Assembly (NCBI GenBank): GCA_018399015.1
Contig: CP073761.1
Location: forward strand, 2,728,001 to 2,792,000
Direction of reading: 5' to 3'
Length of the DNA stretch: 64,000 nucleotides
Origin: Cyanobium sp. M30B3
Lineage (GTDB): Bacteria > Cyanobacteriota > Cyanobacteriia > PCC-6307 > Cyanobiaceae
Positions 27,616 through 35,738 of this stretch are shown here, piece after piece. Within the stretch, counting starts at the first letter, position 1, and the number at the start of each line of letters is the position of its first letter. Made by a program: the position numbers and the translations under genes. The notes below the pieces were generated by a model. It had not been told where the DNA came from and made no database searches. It was given only the letters and a program-made list of their open reading frames with translations.

Positions 27616-27957
27616 TCAAGGCAAAAGTCCCATCTGATCTCTGGCTACCACGTCACCGCCGGCAACAGAGGCCCGCGCCATTGGGCTGTATCCCCAGCAC
27701 AGCCACCGTCTTTGCCGGCAGCCACGGCTCTTGCTCAGGTGCACCAGATTGGCCGGGTGCTGCAGCACCAGCTCAAAGGAATGCTCCACGGTGCGGGATT
27801 CGTGCTCGGCCACGACGGTGTGCACCGGCAGCTGGGCTGTTGAACGACGGTTCGGATCGACTGCCAAAGCTCGCGGCCCTGGCGCATCCAGCGGCTGCGA
27901 TCGGGCGCGGCGGGGCTCTCGGGCATGGGGCGAGGCGCAGTAGTGCAGGTGTACCAT
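27616..27957 (-). pseudogene. Remnant of an unknown gene, copy 1 of a tandem unit
   Basis: The minus strand carries pieces like those at 28595-28873: GRELWQSIRTVVQQ in one frame, then VHTVVAEHESRTVEHSF in another, so the gene is frameshifted. Family unknown. It lies directly upstream of, and divergent from, the membrane coiled-coil gene at 27990, as in the second copy. Confidence 0.4.
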
Positions 27958-27989
27958 GAAGTGACCGGCCCTGATGCGTCCTCGCTACG

Positions 27990-28484
27990 GTGATCCCATC
28001 TCAAAACCGTTCAGCGCTGCCCGCTTTGGTGCCGCAGCCCCGGCTGCTGGATCGCCAGGGTTGGTCAACGCTTCTGGCCGGCGCCCTGCTGCTGCTGATT
28101 TCGTTCACCACCAACTACGGCGATGACAACCTCTCCCGCTTCCGCAGACTCCCGGCCCATGAGCAGATCGGAATGGGTCTCCACCTTGCCGCCCTGGCGG
28201 CGCTTGTTGGCGATGTTCAATTGGCGTCCCGTCTACGACATCGAGCAGCGAACGAAGCAACTGAGGATCGAATCGCTCGAAAGCGAGAAGCGGCTGCTCG
28301 ACAGCGAGAAGCGCTTGAAGCTGCTGAAGAAAGAGAACGAACGGCTCGCCGCGCTCGAATCGAAGCTCGATGCCTTGCTGCTCAATGCCGATTCCTCCTC
28401 GCAGACACCGCCCGCAACCGGCTCCAACTGAGTGAAACCCTGGCGGTGTTGCTGGAAGAGCTCCGGCCGGCGCCGATCACGTAG
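27990..28484 (+). CDS. Membrane-anchored coiled-coil protein, tandem copy 1
   Basis: The 164-residue protein starts at GTG 27990. Residues about 22-42 (STLLAGALLLLISFTTNY) form one membrane helix. An Arg/Glu/Ala coiled coil follows (DRIARKREAAARQREALEAA), then a conserved tail ARIEARCLAAQCRFLLADTA. It is paralogous to 28918-29466. Another open frame (28123-28431, 102 residues) overlaps it and is also kept open in the second copy. Function unknown; small cyanobacterial proteins with one membrane helix and a similar tail exist, but I cannot assign a role. Confidence 0.6.
   Translation: MIPSQNRSALPALVPQPRLLDRQGWSTLLAGALLLLISFTTNYGDDNLSRFRRLPAHEQIGMGLHLAALAALVGDVQLASRLRHRAANEATEDRIARKREAAARQREALEAAEERERTARRARIEARCLAAQCRFLLADTARNRLQLSETLAVLLEELRPAPIT
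28123..28431 (+). CDS. Alternative overlapping ORF with leucine-rich coiled coil, copy 1
   Basis: This 102-residue ATG frame lies inside the preceding gene in another frame. It reads SEWVSTLPPWRRLLAMFNWR, YDIEQRTKQLRIESLESEKR and KENERLAALESKLDALLLNA, a regular coiled coil. Several differences from copy 2 are silent in this frame. It could equally be a compositional shadow of the Arg/Glu/Ala-rich gene it overlaps. Confidence 0.3.
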   Translation: MTTSPASADSRPMSRSEWVSTLPPWRRLLAMFNWRPVYDIEQRTKQLRIESLESEKRLLDSEKRLKLLKKENERLAALESKLDALLLNADSSSQTPPATGSN

Positions 28485-28594
28485 GGCCCGAGCTGGGCTG
28501 CAGGTCATGAGGTGCCTGCCGGCCTTGAGAGTCCCTGGCAGCGCAGGCACCGGCCCGCTCAGCAGGCTTCACCCCCTGGCGGCTGCGAGAGGAG

Positions 28595-28873
28595 TCACCC
28601 CGAATCCACCCCCAGCCGCGTCCACCGCCGCTTGAGGCCATCGAGCGTGATCGACTCGCGCTCGCCCACGAAGGTGTGCACCGATAACTGGGCTTTGGTT
28701 ACAGCTGTTTGGATGGGCTGCCACAGCTCCCGCCCCCATTGGGGGTGGCTGCCCAGCAGCGCCACCGGATAGCCCAGGCACTGGTCTAGCTGCCCCAGCG
28801 TGAAGTTGCGGCAGGCCGCCGGCAGACATGGGGTGAGGCCATGGCGAACGGGGGCGGGGCGCATATGGTGCAT
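28595..28873 (-). pseudogene. Unknown gene remnant, copy 2 of the tandem unit
   Basis: The 92-residue open frame begins MHHMRPAPVRHGLTPCLPAA, continues FTLGQLDQCLGYPVALLGSH and GRELWQPIQTAVTKAQLSVH, and ends VGERESITLDGLKRRWTRL. The last motif recurs at 26240-26318 and 27795-27815, so at least three pieces of one gene family are scattered here. I do not recognise the family. It may be a complete small gene, but the other copies are broken. Confidence 0.4.
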
Positions 28874-28917
28874 GCGTACTATGGGGTGATCTGCTCTGGT
28901 GCGCCCTCGCTAGGGTG

Positions 28918-29466
28918 ATGTCATTTCAAAACCGTTCAGCGCTGCCCGCTTTGGCGCCGCAGCCCCGGCTGCTGGATCGCCAGGGTTGGTCAACGCTTCT
29001 GGCCGGCGCCCTGCTGCTGCTGATTTCGTTCATCACGAACTACGGCGATGACCACCTCTCCCGCCTCAACAAGCTCCCGGCCCACGACAAGGTCGGAATG
29101 GGTCTCCACCTTGCCGCCTTGGCGGCGCTTGCTGGCGATGCTCAACTGGCGACCCGTCTACGACATCGAGCAGCGAACGCAGCAACTCAGGATCGAATCG
29201 CTCGAAAGCGAGAAGCGGGAGAAGCAGCTCGAGAGCGAGTTCGAGCAGAGAGAGCTCGAACGGGACAAGCGCTTGAAGCTGCTGAAGAGCGAGACCGAGC
29301 TGCTGAGGAAAGAGAACGAACGTCTCGCCGCGCTCGAATCGAAGCTCGATGCCTTGCTGCTCAATGCCGATTCCTCCTCGCAGACACCTCCCGCAACAGG
29401 CTCCAACTGAATGAAGCGCTGGCGGTGTTACTGGAAGAACTCCGGCCGCCGGACACGCAGTCTTAA
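28918..29466 (+). CDS. Membrane-anchored coiled-coil protein, tandem copy 2
   Basis: The protein has 182 residues from the ATG at 28918 (GTG at 28915 also possible). It has the same layout as the gene at 27990: one membrane helix (STLLAGALLLLISFITNY), then a charged coiled coil about 20 residues longer (ARERVRAERARTGQALEAAE), then ARIEARCLAAQCRFLLADTS. Length differences from copy 1 are multiples of three. A rho-independent terminator follows at once. The overlapping frame at 29048-29410 is again open. Confidence 0.6.
   Translation: MSFQNRSALPALAPQPRLLDRQGWSTLLAGALLLLISFITNYGDDHLSRLNKLPAHDKVGMGLHLAALAALAGDAQLATRLRHRAANAATQDRIARKREAGEAARERVRAERARTGQALEAAEERDRAAEERERTSRRARIEARCLAAQCRFLLADTSRNRLQLNEALAVLLEELRPPDTQS
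29048..29410 (+). CDS. Alternative overlapping ORF with leucine-rich coiled coil, copy 2
   Basis: This 120-residue counterpart of the frame at 28123-28431 is longer by an in-frame insertion (EKQLESEFEQRELERDKRLK). The C-terminus, LDALLLNADSSSQTPPATG, is identical to copy 1. Whether it is translated is uncertain. Confidence 0.3.
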   Translation: MTTSPASTSSRPTTRSEWVSTLPPWRRLLAMLNWRPVYDIEQRTQQLRIESLESEKREKQLESEFEQRELERDKRLKLLKSETELLRKENERLAALESKLDALLLNADSSSQTPPATGSN

Positions 29467-29490
29467 GCATGCCAGCAGGCATGCTCTTTT
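29466..29490 (+). terminator. Rho-independent terminator
   Basis: An 8-bp perfect stem (AGCATGCC / GGCATGCT) with loop AGCA is followed by CTTTT, directly after the stop codon of the duplicated membrane coiled-coil gene. Confidence 0.8.
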
Positions 29491-29650
29491 GGATGTTGCA
29501 CGCCCGGGCCTGTGCAGGAGAAGCCACCGAGAATCCCCACGGCCCGACTGAAGCTCACAGCAGCGCTTCACGCCCCGCCTTCCGCACCATGCGAATGGAG
29601 CAGGTCAAGGTCCAGCACTAGTCTGGACCCAGGTCTTCAAGCCAGCCCAG

Positions 29651-31894
29651 ATGGAGGATCAGGTCCAGCGCTCGCCCGCTGAGCTGCAGGCCGCATTGCT
29701 CGCTGTGTGCGATCGCCACGGCTGGCCTGCCTCCTTCATCCAGTCCAAGCCCCAGTCGCGAGAACAGCTGGTTCGGCTCTGCGTGAAGGAGCTGGCCGCC
29801 TGCCGGGCCGCTGGCCGGGGCGAGCTGGCCGTGGCCCTCGCCGATGCAGCTGTGGCGGCAGGGCTTGAGCATCCACGCCTGGCCACACAACGCGAGCGGG
29901 CCCGGCAGCAGGGAGGTGCCCTCGCCCGGCAGGACCCAAGCGGCTCCTCGGCTCTGGCCGGCCCGGCTGGCAAGCCGAAACACACCTCTGGCTTCTGGCG
30001 ATGGCTGTCAGGCCTCAGCGGCAAACCAGGCGGCAAACCCAGCCGACCCGCCACCCCCGGCACGGCCGCCCAAATCGAGAAACTTGGGGCCGTCTGCCGC
30101 GCAGCCGGCTGGAGCCCTCAGGTGATCAACGGCGATCTCGCCCAGCGGGATCTGCCCAAAGCGTTGCTGCGCGAACTGCGCGCCTGCTCCGCCGCCGGAG
30201 AACATCAGCTGGTGGTGCAGCTCTGCCGTGCTGCCACCAAGCTCGGCATCCAGCATCCCCGCTTCAAACGGGCCCGGCGTCAGGCCCAGGGCCTGCTCGA
30301 CTCAGCCCTCCGCAGCCAGCTGGAAACCGCCATCCAGCTGCGGGAGGGGGGCCAGGCCGCCGCTTCCCTCGCCCTGCTCGATGCCGCCCTCAACGCCGGC
30401 CATCAGAGCCCCTGGATCGACGACAACCGCGCCCAGGCCCTCGTTGACCTGGGCCGCCGCGCCGAGGCCATCTCCCTCTGGGAGCAGCTCCAGGGCCACG
30501 GCGACAGTGCCGTTGCCGACGCGGCGCGTCAGATGCTCGAGCTCCAGCGCCAGCAGCTGCTGGTTCCCCTCCACGCCTCAGTCCACCAGCTGGCCGAACA
30601 GCACGCCTGGCCCCTGCAGCATCTCGGCGATCCCACCAGCCTCGATCTCCAGCCCTACTCCACCTCCCTTCTCAAGGAGGCCATCGAGGCCCGCGACAAC
30701 GGCCAGGCCGATCTCTCCCTTGCCCTGCTCGATGCCGCACTCGCTGCCGGCCTCGCCAATCCCTGGCTGCTCGACAACCGCGCCCGCGCCCTCGTCCATC
30801 TCCACCGCCTCCCAGAGGCCGTGGCCCTCTGGCAGCAGCTCAGCCAGCAGGAGGACGACAGCCTCCGCACCACCGCCCAGGGGATGGTGGAGCGCTTCGG
30901 GGCCCAGGCCCGCAGACAGGCTCTGCTTTCAGAAGCGGAGGCCCTTATCGGCCATGGCCGCTTCGGCCAGGCTGTGGAGCTGCTCGAGGGGGAGCTGCAA
31001 CAGAGCGACAGCCCCGATCCGTTGGTCCCCATGGCCATCCAGCTGCGGGAGGGTGACCAGGCCGCCGCCTCCCTCGCCCTGCTCGATGCCGCCCTCAACG
31101 CCGGCCATCACAGCCCCTGGATCGACGACAACCGCGCCCGCGCCCTTGTGGACCTGGGCCGCCGCCCGGAAGCCATCGCTCTCTGGGAGCAACTCCTGGG
31201 CCATGAGGATCCCGGCGTCGTGGATGCCGCCCAGCAGATGCTCCAGCTCCACCGCCTCCAGCTGCTGGTTCCCCTCCACGACAGCCTCCACCAGCTGGCC
31301 GATCAGCACGCTTGGCCCCTGCGCCACCTCGGCGATCCCACCGCCCTTGATCTCCAGGCCTACGTCACCTCCCTGCTTAAGGAGGCCATCGAGGCCCGCG
31401 ACAACGGCCATGCCGATCTATCCCTCGCCCTGCTCGATGCCGCTCTCGCCGCCGGCCTCGCCAATCCCTGGCTGCTCGACAACCGCGCCCGCGCCCTCGT
31501 CCATCTCCACCGCCTCCCCGAGGCCGTGGCCCTCTGGCAGCAGCTCAGCCAGCAGGAGGACGGCGCCCTCCGCACCACCGCCCAGGAGATGGTGGAGCGC
31601 TTCGGTGTTCAGGCCCGCAGGCAGGCTCTGCTTTCACAAGCGGCTGAGCTTGAGCAGGCCGGTGAACGGGAGCAGGCCATCAGCCTGCTCACCAATGCTC
31701 TCCTGGGCGACCCCCAGTGCCTGGACATCCAGAGCCGGCTGCAACATCTCCTGGCCCAACGCGACGGTGCCCTGCCCAACAGCGAAGACGACTCCAGCCA
31801 GGAGCTCGAACCGCATCGGCGTGGGCTGCTGGCCTTCACCGAAGTGCTCAACACGCTTGAGGAGCGCTTGCGCGGCGATCAGCCCTCAAGCTGA
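29651..31894 (+). CDS. TPR-type protein with a 235-residue internal duplication
   Basis: This 747-residue Ala/Leu-rich helical protein has no signal peptide. The first 225 residues hold two copies of a small helical motif (LVRLCVKELAACRAAGRGEL; LPKALLRELRACSAAGEHQL). Residues about 227-461 and 462-660 are near-identical repeats (SLALLDAALNAGH, WIDDNRA.ALVDLGRR.EAI, LLVPLH, PWLLDNRARALVHLHRLPEA), each with two TPR-like hairpins. It ends 19 bases from the stop of the convergent coiled-coil gene. TPR proteins like this usually act as scaffolds. The link to glycan assembly is inferred only from location. Confidence 0.65.
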   Translation: MEDQVQRSPAELQAALLAVCDRHGWPASFIQSKPQSREQLVRLCVKELAACRAAGRGELAVALADAAVAAGLEHPRLATQRERARQQGGALARQDPSGSSALAGPAGKPKHTSGFWRWLSGLSGKPGGKPSRPATPGTAAQIEKLGAVCRAAGWSPQVINGDLAQRDLPKALLRELRACSAAGEHQLVVQLCRAATKLGIQHPRFKRARRQAQGLLDSALRSQLETAIQLREGGQAAASLALLDAALNAGHQSPWIDDNRAQALVDLGRRAEAISLWEQLQGHGDSAVADAARQMLELQRQQLLVPLHASVHQLAEQHAWPLQHLGDPTSLDLQPYSTSLLKEAIEARDNGQADLSLALLDAALAAGLANPWLLDNRARALVHLHRLPEAVALWQQLSQQEDDSLRTTAQGMVERFGAQARRQALLSEAEALIGHGRFGQAVELLEGELQQSDSPDPLVPMAIQLREGDQAAASLALLDAALNAGHHSPWIDDNRARALVDLGRRPEAIALWEQLLGHEDPGVVDAAQQMLQLHRLQLLVPLHDSLHQLADQHAWPLRHLGDPTALDLQAYVTSLLKEAIEARDNGHADLSLALLDAALAAGLANPWLLDNRARALVHLHRLPEAVALWQQLSQQEDGALRTTAQEMVERFGVQARRQALLSQAAELEQAGEREQAISLLTNALLGDPQCLDIQSRLQHLLAQRDGALPNSEDDSSQELEPHRRGLLAFTEVLNTLEERLRGDQPSS
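30329..31660 (+). repeat. 705-bp tandem duplication inside the TPR gene
   Basis: The sequence from 30329 (GCCATCCAGCTGCGGG) recurs from 31034 with the same phase, 705 bases apart (235 codons). Similarity continues to about 31660. Long stretches are identical, so the duplication is recent. Confidence 0.8.
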
Positions 31895-31913
31895 GGCCCA
31901 TGGCCCGGCACCT

Positions 31914-34900
31914 TCAGCGCTGTGTTGTGTGTGCCAGCAGCTGCAGGGCACGTTGCTGCTGTCGCTCCAGTTCAGCGATCAGCTCTGCCTGGCTGCGGCT
32001 GTGCAGGAAGTAGTGCTCCAGCTCCTCCTGCACCTGCTGCAGCTGTTCGCTAGTCGCCTGGCTCTCCGCAGCGGCAGCCGCTAGCGCCCCGCCACGCTCC
32101 TGCAGCTCCTGCTCCAGCTCAACGATCCGGCTTCGCTGCTGCTCCACCTGCTCCTGGCTGGCAGCCAGCTGCTCCGATCCTGCATTCACCCGCCCCTCCA
32201 GCTCCTTGCTGCGCTCCTCCGCCCGTTGATGGGCCAGGAACACCTGCTCCAGCTCCTCCTGCACCTGCTGCAGCTGTTCGCTAGTCGCCTGGCTCTCCGC
32301 AGCGGCAGCCGCTAGCGCCCCGCCACGCTCCTGCAGCTCCTGCTCCAGCTCAACGATCCGGCTTCGCTGCTGCTCCACCTGCTCCTGGCTGGCAGCCAGC
32401 TGCTCCGATCCTGCATTCACCCGCCCCTCCAGCTCCTTGCTGCGCTCCTCCGCCCGTTGATGGGCCAGGAACACCTGCTCCAGCTCCTCCTGCACCTGCT
32501 GCAGCTGTTCGCTAGTCGCCTGGCTCTCCGCAGCGGCAGCCGCTAGCGCCCCGCCACGCTCCTGCAGCTCCTGCTCCAGCTCAACGATCCGGCTTCGCTG
32601 CTGCTCCACCTGCTCCTGGCTGGCAGCCAGCTGCTCCGATCCTGCATTCACCCGCCCCTCCAGCTCCTTGCTGCGCTCCTCCGCCCGTTGATGGGCCAGG
32701 AACACCTGCTCCAGCTCCTCCTGCACCTGCTGCAGCTGTTCGCTAGTCGCCTGGCTCTCCGCAGCGGCAGCCGCTAGCGCCCCGCCACGCTCCTGCAGCT
32801 CCTGCTCCAGCTCAACGATCCGGCTTCGCTGCTGCTCCACCTGCTCCTGGCTGGCAGCCAGCTGCTCCGCTCCTGCATTCACCCGCCCCTCCAGCTCCTT
32901 GCTGCGCTCCTCCGCCCGTTGATGGGCCAGGAACACCTGCTCCAGCTCCTCCTGCACCTGCTGCAGCTGTTCGCTAGTCGCCTGGCTCTCCGCAGCGGCA
33001 GCCGCTAGCGCCCCGCCACGCTCCTGCAGCTCCTGCTCCAGCTCAACGATCCGGCTTCGCTGCTGCTCCACCTGCTCCTGGCTGGCAGCCAGCTGCTCCG
33101 CTCCTGCATTCACCCGCCCCTCCAGCTCCTTGCTGCGCTCCTCCGCCCGTTGATGGGCCAGGAACACCTGCTCCAGCTCCTCCTGCACCTGCTGCAGCTG
33201 TTCGCTAGTCGCCTGGCTCTCCGCAGCGGCAGCCGCTAGCGCCCCGCCACGCTCCTGCAGCTCCTGCTCCAGCTCAACGATCCGGCTTCGCTGCTGCTCC
33301 ACCTGCTCCTGGCTGGCAGCCAGCTGCTCCGATCCTGCATTCACCCGCCCCTCCAGCTCCTTGCTGCGCTCCTCCGCCCGTTGATGGGCCAGGAACACCT
33401 GCTCCAGCTCCTCCTGCACCTGCTGCAGCTGTTCGCTAGTCGCCTGGCTCTCCGCAGCGGCAGCCGCTAGCGCCCCGCCACGCTCCTGCAGCTCCTGCTC
33501 CAGCTCAACGATCCGGCTTCGCTGCTGCTCCACCTGCTCCTGGCTGGCAGCCAGCTGCTCCGATCCTGCATTCACCCGCCCCTCCAGCTCCTTGCTGCGC
33601 TCCTCCGCCCGTTGATGGGCCAGGAACACCTGCTCCAGCTCCTCCTGCACCTGCTGCAGCTGTTCGCTAGTCGCCTGGCTCTCCGCAGCGGCAGCCGCTA
33701 GCGCCCCGCCACGCTCCTGCAGCTCCTGCTCCAGCTCAACGATCCGGCTTCGCTGCTGCTCCACCTGCTCCTGGCTGGCAGCCAGCTGCTCCGCTCCTGC
33801 ATTCACCCGCCCCTCCAGCTCCTTGCTGCGCTCCTCCGCCCGTTGATGGGCCAGGAACACCTGCTCCAGCTCCTCCTGCACCTGCTGCAGCTGTTCGCTA
33901 GTCGCCTGGCTCTCCGCAGCGGCAGCCGCTAGCGCCCCGCCACGCTCCTGCAGCTCCTGCTCCAGCTCAACGATCCGGCTTCGCTGCTGCTCCACCTGCT
34001 CCTGGCTGGCAGCCAGCTGCTCCGCTCCTGCATTCACCCGCCCCTCCAGCTCCTTGCTGCGCTCCTCCGCCCGTTGATGGGCCAGGAACACCTGCTCCAG
34101 CTCCTCCTGCACCTGCTGCAGCTGTTCGCTAGTCGCCTGGCTCTCCGCAGCGGCAGCCGCTAGCGCCCCGCCACGCTCCTGCAGCTCCTGCTCCAGCTCA
34201 ACGATCCGGCTTCGCTGCTGCTCCACCTGCTCCTGGCTGGCAGCCAGCTGCTCCGATCCTGCATTCACCCGCCCCTCCAGCTCCTTGCTGCGCTCCTCCG
34301 CCCGTTGATGGGCCAGGAACACCTGCTCCAGCTCCTCCTGCACCTGCTGCAGCTGTTCGCTAGTCGCCTGGCTCTCCGCAGCGGCAGCCGCTAGCGCCCC
34401 GCCACGCTCCTGCAGCTCCTGCTCCAGCTCAACGATCCGGCTTCGCTGCTGCTCCACCTGCTCCTGGCTGGCAGCCAGCTGCTCCGATCCTGCATTCACC
34501 CGCCCCTCCAGCTCCTTGCTGCGCTCCTCCGCCCGTTGATGGGCCAGGAACACCTGCTCCAGCTCCTCCTGCACCTGCTGCAGCTGTTCGCTAGTCGCCT
34601 GGCTCTCCGCAGCGGCAGCCGCTAGCGCCCCGCCACGCTCCTGCAGCTCCTGCTCCAGCTCAACGATCCGGCTTCGCTGCTGCTCCACCTGCTCCTGGCT
34701 GGCAGCCAGCTGCTCCGCTCCTGCATTCACCCGCCCCTCCAGCTCCTTGCTGCGCTCCTCCGCCCGTTGATGGGCCAGGAACACCTGCTCCAGCTCCTCC
34801 TGCACCTGCTGCAGCTGTTCGCTAGTCGCCTGGCTCTCCGCAGCGGCAGCCGCTAGCGCCCCGCCACGCTCCTGCAGCTCCTGCTCCAGCTCAACGATCC

Positions 34901-35663
34901 GGCTTCGCTGCTGCTCCACCTGCTCCTGGCTGGCAGCCAGCTGCTCCGATCCTGCATTCACCCGCCCCTCCAGCTCCTTGCTGCGCTCCTCCGCCCGTTG
35001 ATGGGCCAGGAACACCTGCTCCAGCTCCTCCTGCACCTGCTGCAGCTGTTCGCTAGTCGCCTGGCTCTCCGCAGCGGCAGCCGCTAGCGCCCCGCCACGC
35101 TCCTGCAGCTCCTGCTCCAGCTCAACGATCCGGGCCTGGCGCTCAGCCAACTGGTGTTGCTGCATTCGCCAAGTATCGAGCACCTGTTCCGCCTTCATAC
35201 AGGCTCGCGACCTCTGGCCGTAGCTGCTGTCGACAGGAGTTTGGGCCAGTTCAGCCTGGAGCTCCAGATCCAGGTACGCATCAAGCAGCTCGGGTGCCGC
35301 CTGAAGAAGGCCATCCAACACCAGGGCCTGCAGGGGCCCTGAAGGGTCAGAGGGAGTGGCCGCCGCCGGGGGGCATGGATGGTCGCCACTCAGCCAGCCG
35401 GCAATCCCCTCAGGGTCTAGGGCCAGCAGGCGCCAGTCAGCAATCAGCCGGTGGCCGGGATCTCGGGCCAGCAGCACCCGATAGCCAGTCAGAAACTCTG
35501 CCAGCCCAGTGGGAGCAGCCAGCAGCGACTGGGGCGTGACGTAAACCAAGAGCGCATCCGGGGGAAGCTGATCCTCCGGCCCGGCCATCCGGGTCAAGCC
35601 CGCAGCGGCGAGATGATCCTGCACTCCAGTGCTCAGCTCAAAGGGTGAAGACCAGTACAACAA
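31914..35663 (-). CDS. Giant coiled-coil protein with thirteen 77-residue repeats
   Basis: The protein has 1249 residues. Residues 1-177 form a unique N-terminal part (LLVYVTPQSLLAAP, YRVLLARDPGHRLIADWRLL) of no family I recognise. Residues 178-1178 are 13 near-identical 77-residue units (RIVELEQELQERGGALAAAA and on), then a partial unit and a short tail (AELIAELERQQQRALQLLAH). Hydrophobic residues fall at a/d positions (2, 5, 9, 16, 30, 33, 37, 40, 54, 58, 65, 72), and 77 equals eleven heptads, so the coil phase runs through every junction. No signal peptide or membrane helix is seen. The start is a TTG at 35663, because no ATG exists before residue 26. It is divergent from 35739-36701. Function unknown; a length-setting scaffold is a possibility. 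Confidence 0.75.
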   Translation of the reverse strand: MLYWSSPFELSTGVQDHLAAAGLTRMAGPEDQLPPDALLVYVTPQSLLAAPTGLAEFLTGYRVLLARDPGHRLIADWRLLALDPEGIAGWLSGDHPCPPAAATPSDPSGPLQALVLDGLLQAAPELLDAYLDLELQAELAQTPVDSSYGQRSRACMKAEQVLDTWRMQQHQLAERQARIVELEQELQERGGALAAAAAESQATSEQLQQVQEELEQVFLAHQRAEERSKELEGRVNAGSEQLAASQEQVEQQRSRIVELEQELQERGGALAAAAAESQATSEQLQQVQEELEQVFLAHQRAEERSKELEGRVNAGAEQLAASQEQVEQQRSRIVELEQELQERGGALAAAAAESQATSEQLQQVQEELEQVFLAHQRAEERSKELEGRVNAGSEQLAASQEQVEQQRSRIVELEQELQERGGALAAAAAESQATSEQLQQVQEELEQVFLAHQRAEERSKELEGRVNAGSEQLAASQEQVEQQRSRIVELEQELQERGGALAAAAAESQATSEQLQQVQEELEQVFLAHQRAEERSKELEGRVNAGAEQLAASQEQVEQQRSRIVELEQELQERGGALAAAAAESQATSEQLQQVQEELEQVFLAHQRAEERSKELEGRVNAGAEQLAASQEQVEQQRSRIVELEQELQERGGALAAAAAESQATSEQLQQVQEELEQVFLAHQRAEERSKELEGRVNAGSEQLAASQEQVEQQRSRIVELEQELQERGGALAAAAAESQATSEQLQQVQEELEQVFLAHQRAEERSKELEGRVNAGSEQLAASQEQVEQQRSRIVELEQELQERGGALAAAAAESQATSEQLQQVQEELEQVFLAHQRAEERSKELEGRVNAGAEQLAASQEQVEQQRSRIVELEQELQERGGALAAAAAESQATSEQLQQVQEELEQVFLAHQRAEERSKELEGRVNAGAEQLAASQEQVEQQRSRIVELEQELQERGGALAAAAAESQATSEQLQQVQEELEQVFLAHQRAEERSKELEGRVNAGSEQLAASQEQVEQQRSRIVELEQELQERGGALAAAAAESQATSEQLQQVQEELEQVFLAHQRAEERSKELEGRVNAGSEQLAASQEQVEQQRSRIVELEQELQERGGALAAAAAESQATSEQLQQVQEELEQVFLAHQRAEERSKELEGRVNAGSEQLAASQEQVEQQRSRIVELEQELQERGGALAAAAAESQATSEQLQQVQEELEHYFLHSRSQAELIAELERQQQRALQLLAHTTQR
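32016..35132 (-). repeat. 231-bp tandem repeat array, 13 full units plus a partial
   Basis: The unit length is 231 bases (for example 32101 to 32332). Units are identical except for one base that switches a Ser (TCC GAT on plus) to Ala (TCC GCT). From the N-terminus the order is S A S S A A S S A A S S S. The array lies wholly inside the coiled-coil gene. Array length in the assembly should be treated with caution, since repeats this similar often collapse or expand. Confidence 0.95.
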
Positions 35664-35738
35664 GACACCAAGATTGCGCTTAGCCCAGCCTACGGAGCCG
35701 AGGAAGCCCCCTAATGTTCAGCAGTAGGCTTGTCGTGC

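Noticed and set aside
30228-32084. 618-residue open frame overlapping the TPR gene
   Set aside because: It is a Ser/Pro-rich out-of-frame reading of the repeated TPR coding sequence; it duplicates only because the real gene does.
32016-35132. CRISPR-like regularly spaced repeats
   Set aside because: The units are 231 bp, contiguous without unique spacers, and lie in one open frame with heptad structure, so this is a protein repeat.
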